Shown here one piece after another: positions 60,595 to 64,000 of a stretch of 64,000 bases of DNA. Each line of letters begins with the position of its first letter. The stretch's first letter is position 1. Both the position numbers and the translations under genes were made by a program. Origin of the DNA: Acinetobacter higginsii (GTDB lineage: Bacteria > Pseudomonadota > Gammaproteobacteria > Pseudomonadales > Moraxellaceae); assembly GCF_000369525.1 (NCBI RefSeq), contig NZ_KB850070.1, forward strand, positions 1-64,000. Direction: 5' to 3'. A model generated the notes under the pieces. It was given only the letters and a program-made list of their open reading frames with translations, was not told where the DNA came from and did not search any database.

Positions 60595-61473
60595 ATGGTA
60601 AAACCAACAGACCAAGTCATCAACACAGCGTCATCTGAATTGAATGCACAAGGTGTGATTCCGCAAGATGCAGAAACGACATTGGATAGCATTTATCCCA
60701 TGATGCAGCATATCGCACGTTGGTTAATCCATTCAGGTGTTGGCTATACCGATTTCGTGGCTGCGCTAAAACCAATTTTTTATGAACAAGCCTTGGTTGA
60801 ATTAGAACGAATCAAACAGAATAAAACCGATTCAGCAGTCAGTTTATTATCGGGACTGCATCGTAAAGATGTCAGCGCTTTTCGACAACAAGCCAATCAA
60901 GTCACCAATGAGACTCCTAATTTTGCCATTAGTGTTCCTGCCCGCGTCATTGCCCGCTGGATTGCCCTTGATCTCCCCCATCAAATTCCTGTTTCCGGTG
61001 AGGAAAATAGTTTTGAAGCCTTGGTTAAACACATTTCAACAGAAAAGCATCCGCGCTCGATTTTGTTTGAATTACAGCGTTTAGGTGTAGTTGTGCAAAT
61101 CGATCAAGAGGTCGTATTACAACAACATAGCTTTACCCCAGATAACCAAATGCAAGAAAGTAAAGCCCTGTTTTCTGCCAATCTCAGTGACCATTTGGCT
61201 GCAGGGATTGATAACTTTATCAGTGAGAAACCCTTTACCCATCTCGAACAAGCTGTACATGCCGAAAAATTAACAGCACAATCTGTTGAGGCACTTCGGC
61301 AGTTGAGTATTACACTTTGGCAAGACATGGCAAAACAACTTTTAAATGCCGCGATTCAGCATTGTGATCAAGACCAAGAAAAAGATGATGCACATTATCA
61401 ATTTCGCTTTGGTGTCTACCAGTACGATACTCAGATAAAACTACAAGTGCCTTATATTTTTAAGGATAAATAA
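60595..61473 (+). CDS. DUF6502-type protein
   Basis: A cytoplasmic protein of 292 residues. The segment IARWLIHSGVGYTDFVAALKPIFYEQAL with SLLSGLHRKDVSAFRQ matches a proteobacterial family of unknown function (DUF6502, from memory). The N-terminal part resembles a winged-helix fold, so DNA binding is possible. The lipoprotein gene starts two bases after its stop. Confidence 0.8.
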   Translation: MVKPTDQVINTASSELNAQGVIPQDAETTLDSIYPMMQHIARWLIHSGVGYTDFVAALKPIFYEQALVELERIKQNKTDSAVSLLSGLHRKDVSAFRQQANQVTNETPNFAISVPARVIARWIALDLPHQIPVSGEENSFEALVKHISTEKHPRSILFELQRLGVVVQIDQEVVLQQHSFTPDNQMQESKALFSANLSDHLAAGIDNFISEKPFTHLEQAVHAEKLTAQSVEALRQLSITLWQDMAKQLLNAAIQHCDQDQEKDDAHYQFRFGVYQYDTQIKLQVPYIFKDK

Positions 61474-61475
61474 CA

Positions 61476-62204
61476 ATGAGAAGCTTATTGCTCGTAACTT
61501 TTTCTTTTACTTCAGTGGTTGTCTTAACCGCCTGTGGAGAAAACTTTTCTGTTGCCAATGTGAGTCTAGGTGGTAGTGGCTCCGGTACACAAAAACCATT
61601 ACCTGGTGGAGGAAATCCGCCTGTCACTGGCGATAAAGGTAAAGATGATGAGGAGGAAGATCAATATGATTATTTTGTTACCTTCCCTGATGCCGTAAAT
61701 GATGAATGTACTGGCATACAACGTAGTATATATTTCATTGATGCTGGGACTAAGCAGCCTCAAATTGCTGGAACTCAGCAAAGTAGTCCCTCTCAAATCG
61801 TTCAAATCAATATTAAAAATACAACGCCGAATTATATATTTGAAAAAATTCCTCAATGTCATCCAGTAGAACTTCGGGCAATGTCTGGGAAAATACTTCT
61901 GCTTCCCGATCAATATTTAAGATGTTCGGCAGAGCAATATACTGTGCAGGTTTTACAACCTTATGAAGTTAAAACTTTTGAGTTTGGCTTTAGAATTCCA
62001 CAAGGTGATGACACTTTATTAGTTCGTTACCCAACACAATATTCATCTAATTTGCCCGATGCCCAAACCCATTGGAGCAGTTGCCCAACCTTAGACATTC
62101 ATCTTCCAGTTACCCAACAGTTGATCCCTAAATCGGGCGAAAAATTACCAGCATCAAAACCAGATCTTGGCGAACCACCCTCTGGCAGAAAGCCACAACA
62201 ATAA
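61476..62204 (+). CDS. Hypothetical lipoprotein
   Basis: A protein of 242 residues with a signal peptide and lipobox LTAC (C20). A Gly/Ser and then Asp/Glu-rich low-complexity linker (about residues 33-65, with KGKDDEEEDQ) precedes a C-terminal domain with several cysteines (ECTG, QCHP, RCSAEQY, SCPTL) that probably form disulfides. I do not recognise a family. It is tightly coupled to the DUF6502 gene. Confidence 0.78.
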   Translation: MRSLLLVTFSFTSVVVLTACGENFSVANVSLGGSGSGTQKPLPGGGNPPVTGDKGKDDEEEDQYDYFVTFPDAVNDECTGIQRSIYFIDAGTKQPQIAGTQQSSPSQIVQINIKNTTPNYIFEKIPQCHPVELRAMSGKILLLPDQYLRCSAEQYTVQVLQPYEVKTFEFGFRIPQGDDTLLVRYPTQYSSNLPDAQTHWSSCPTLDIHLPVTQQLIPKSGEKLPASKPDLGEPPSGRKPQQ

Positions 62205-62221
62205 GCCATATATAATCGGGC

Positions 62222-62263
62222 TAAAAAATTAAAACCCGAGTTCTGCATCCTGCAAAACTCGGG
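62222..62263 (-). terminator. Terminator of the small RNA
   Basis: On the minus strand CCCGAGTT...AACTCGGG (62235-62263) followed by TTTTAATTTTTT. The loop contains an inner TGCA-GGA-TGCA hairpin. Confidence 0.85.
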
Positions 62264-62393
62264 CAAATGAGGTTGTGCTTTCAAACTACTTTTATTATCC
62301 TGCGTCCATCGCATGCATCATATCCATGATGACTTTTCCATCTCAGCGTTGCTATCCTTAAGCGGAAATCCATTCCTGCGTCCTTGTGCTGAT
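62222..62393 (-). ncRNA. Candidate CsrA/RsmA-sequestering small RNA (RsmX/Y/Z-like)
   Basis: An untranslated transcript of about 170 nt between the lipoprotein and endonuclease genes. It holds nine GGA triplets. Hairpins present GGA in the loop: GGAA-TGGAT-TTCC (62364-62376), CATCAT-GGAT-ATGATG (62316-62331), TGCG-ATGGA-CGCA (62301-62313) and TGCA-GGA-TGCA inside the terminator (62244-62254). A GacA-type palindrome lies upstream at the spacing seen for Rsm RNAs. By analogy it would titrate CsrA and relieve translational repression. The 5' end is inferred from the -10. I know no established name for it. Confidence 0.72.
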
Positions 62394-62399
62394 GTATTT

Positions 62400-62405
62400 A
62401 GAATA
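62400..62405 (-). promoter_or_regulatory. -10 element of the small RNA
   Basis: TATTCT on the minus strand. The 17-bp-upstream -35 position reads TAGTGC, which is poor, as expected for an activator-dependent promoter. Confidence 0.45.
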
Positions 62406-62449
62406 AACCTTTTAACGATGTAGCACTATTCGTTGCAGACTTAAATCTA

Positions 62450-62467
62450 TGTACGAAATAACGTACA
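62450..62467. promoter_or_regulatory. GacA-box-like palindrome
   Basis: TGTACG-TTATTT-CGTACA on the minus strand, against the GacA consensus TGTAAG-NNATNN-CTTACA: 10 of 12 arm positions agree and the central AT is present. Its centre is about 65 bp upstream of the inferred RNA start. Confidence 0.7.
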
Positions 62468-62520
62468 TTGATTAGGTAAACTTTAAAATCAGCTAATTGC
62501 GCACACATCTTCTCGCTGAA

Positions 62521-63651
62521 TCAGTTTTCCATTTGTTGTTTATGTGGTTGAGCTAAAGGATCTGTCACCGGCTTCTCCTCTTGCTCCGCCTTTTCGATTC
62601 CATCTTGTATGGCTTCCTGAGCCTCCTGCTCATCCTCAGCGGTCTGCTGCAACGATTGTTGCTGCTGTTCAAACACCCGTCCTGTTTGTAAGACCACATA
62701 CACCGGAAAATGATCTGAACCAATATGTGGCAGGCGCTTCATATCGACCAAACCAAAATCGGTACTATGAAAGATATGATCCAATGACCAGCGTAACAGC
62801 GGATAATCCGCATGGAAGGTATTCATAAAATAGCGCCCGACTCGAGGATCAAGCAAGCCACTAATCCGCTGAAATAAACGCGTTGTTCTTGACCATGCCA
62901 CATCATTCAAATCCCCCATCACGATACAGCTCTGATCAATATCTTCAATCTGATCACCCACAATCAGTAATTCGGCATCTCTTAAGGTCGAATCTTTGGC
63001 CTCTGTTGGACTCGGTGGTTTAGGGTGCAAACAATACAACTGCACTTGCACGCCTGATGGCAAAGTCACTGCAGTATGAATCGATGGAATTTCATTACTC
63101 AAAATAAATTTAACTTCGGTGTCGTTTAAGGGCAAACGACTATAAAGATGCATGCCATATAGGTTTTCTAAGGGTACTGCCACACGGAAAGGATAATCGT
63201 CTTCAATTGGGCTCAGCGCTTGCTGCCATTCAGCATTCGACTCCAGCGTAAGTACCAAATCTGGCTTTAAAATTTCAATCTGTTCAAGTAACAGATGATA
63301 TTTGTGATTAGGTGTCAGTACATTTGCCACCAATAAGGAAATTTGTTGCTCTGGATTGAGTTGCGTCTTTTTGACTTTTTTGACTTGCTTGCGCCATAAC
63401 GGCGTATAAGGCAACACCATTTTAAGCTGATAGGCTATCGCTGCAACCAGCCCGAGAAAGAGCAGTTCAGTACTCAAGGTCCAATCGGAAAGTACAAATA
63501 ACATCGCAAAAAATGTGATGATCCCAAGTGCTAATATTTGTAATCTCGGAAAGTCTGCACCCCGAAACCACCATTCATCTCTGGGGATCAAAGACCAAAA
63601 TGAAAGCCATATCACCAGCGCTGCGCAAATCTGAATCCATATCATGTTCAT
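62521..63651 (-). CDS. Endonuclease/exonuclease/phosphatase family membrane protein
   Basis: A protein of 376 residues with three N-terminal hydrophobic segments (about 5-20, 30-52, 60-80), then an EEP domain. The catalytic blocks are visible: SLLVANVLTPNHKYH, LTLESNAEW, GDLNDVAWS and the terminal GSDHFPV. The C-terminal tail is Gln/Glu-rich and charged. Possible substrates are phospholipids, nucleic acids or sugar phosphates; the fold does not decide. The domain probably faces the periplasm. Its stop is followed by the small RNA promoter region. Confidence 0.87.
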   Translation of the reverse strand: MNMIWIQICAALVIWLSFWSLIPRDEWWFRGADFPRLQILALGIITFFAMLFVLSDWTLSTELLFLGLVAAIAYQLKMVLPYTPLWRKQVKKVKKTQLNPEQQISLLVANVLTPNHKYHLLLEQIEILKPDLVLTLESNAEWQQALSPIEDDYPFRVAVPLENLYGMHLYSRLPLNDTEVKFILSNEIPSIHTAVTLPSGVQVQLYCLHPKPPSPTEAKDSTLRDAELLIVGDQIEDIDQSCIVMGDLNDVAWSRTTRLFQRISGLLDPRVGRYFMNTFHADYPLLRWSLDHIFHSTDFGLVDMKRLPHIGSDHFPVYVVLQTGRVFEQQQQSLQQTAEDEQEAQEAIQDGIEKAEQEEKPVTDPLAQPHKQQMEN

Positions 63652-63833
63652 TTTTCTCTTTGGGGTAGCATAGATTTACAATAAAGTTTTCGCTTTATCA
63701 ATTTTCTATCTAATATAAACAAGATATTCCACTCAATAAACGCACTGTTTTATTTCAGTAAAGCTTGCAGTTGTGGGCACTTTTGATACACTCAAACCCC
63801 TTTAAAATTTTTTACATACCGAGGCACAATGAC

Positions 63834-64000
63834 ATGAAAGTAGGTCTGGTCGGTTGGCGTGGGATGGTTGGTTCTGTCCTGATGCAACGTATGGTTGAAG
63901 AGAATGATTTTGCTCATATTGAGCCATTCTATTTCTCTACCAGTAATGCAGGTGGCGAAGCACCTTCATTTGGTGGTAAGACTGCCCCAGCACTTATGGA
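63834..64000 (+). CDS. asd: Aspartate-semialdehyde dehydrogenase (partial, runs off the window)
   Basis: Reduces aspartyl phosphate to aspartate semialdehyde for lysine, threonine, methionine and diaminopimelate. Only the first 55 codons are in the window: MKVGLVGWRGMVGSVLMQRM is the NADP-binding motif GxxGMVG, followed by FYFSTSNAGGEAPSF. GAGG lies nine bases before the ATG. Divergent from the endonuclease gene. Confidence 0.95.
   Translation, partial: MKVGLVGWRGMVGSVLMQRMVEENDFAHIEPFYFSTSNAGGEAPSFGGKTAPALM

Overview
The window is chromosomal DNA of a gammaproteobacterium of the Moraxellaceae, most probably an Acinetobacter outside the best-known species. The grounds are gene order and protein character: miaB-phoH-ybeY, tonB-exbB-exbD, thyA-folA, rpmB-rpmG, a DUF2789 protein, and several families that are common in Acinetobacter. 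The rrn operon has the order 16S-tRNA-Ile-tRNA-Ala-23S-5S and the base composition is moderately AT-rich. The species cannot be fixed from the sequence alone.

Layout. Positions 1-5557 hold a complete rRNA operon read leftwards, with its promoter and the base-paired processing stems around 16S and 23S. Positions 5738-18085 are mostly housekeeping: pssA, rlmJ, mdh, the lytic transglycosylase slt, miaB, phoH and ybeY. Among them lie a 283-bp nested inverted-repeat element and a secreted RNase T2-like protein that has lost its catalytic residues. Positions 18160-31643 mix iron uptake (a Fur-boxed TonB-dependent siderophore receptor, a stand-alone TonB-like protein, and the tonB-exbB-exbD operon) with xpt, thyA-folA, msrA and purU. 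Positions 31732-49362 hold a TetR-controlled aldehyde dehydrogenase, rpmB-rpmG, a YbaL-type antiporter, small conserved proteins, a UvrD-like helicase, topA, an HxlR/quinone-reductase pair, slyX and uup.

Positions 49461-56422 form the most accessory-looking block. A tight operon encodes a homologue of formaldehyde-activating enzyme (Fae), an aldo/keto reductase, a succinate-semialdehyde-type dehydrogenase and an MFS transporter. It is divergent from a porin gene, and a LysR-type regulator gene follows the porin. The set looks like an uptake-and-oxidation pathway for an unknown small molecule. Positions 56608-63651 carry an LpxL-type acyltransferase, a repeat-containing lipoprotein with a Thr-Pro linker, a JmjC-like cupin protein, a DUF6502 protein plus lipoprotein pair, and an endonuclease/exonuclease/phosphatase family protein. 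The window ends inside asd.

The most striking item is an unannotated small RNA at about 62222-62393 on the minus strand. It has nine GGA motifs in about 170 nt, several in hairpin loops including the terminator loop. An 18-bp palindrome of the GacA-box type (TGTACG-N6-CGTACA) is centred about 65 bp upstream of the inferred start. This is the architecture of the CsrA/RsmA-sequestering RNAs (RsmX/Y/Z, CsrB/C).

No CRISPR array, transposase, integrase or phage gene was seen.
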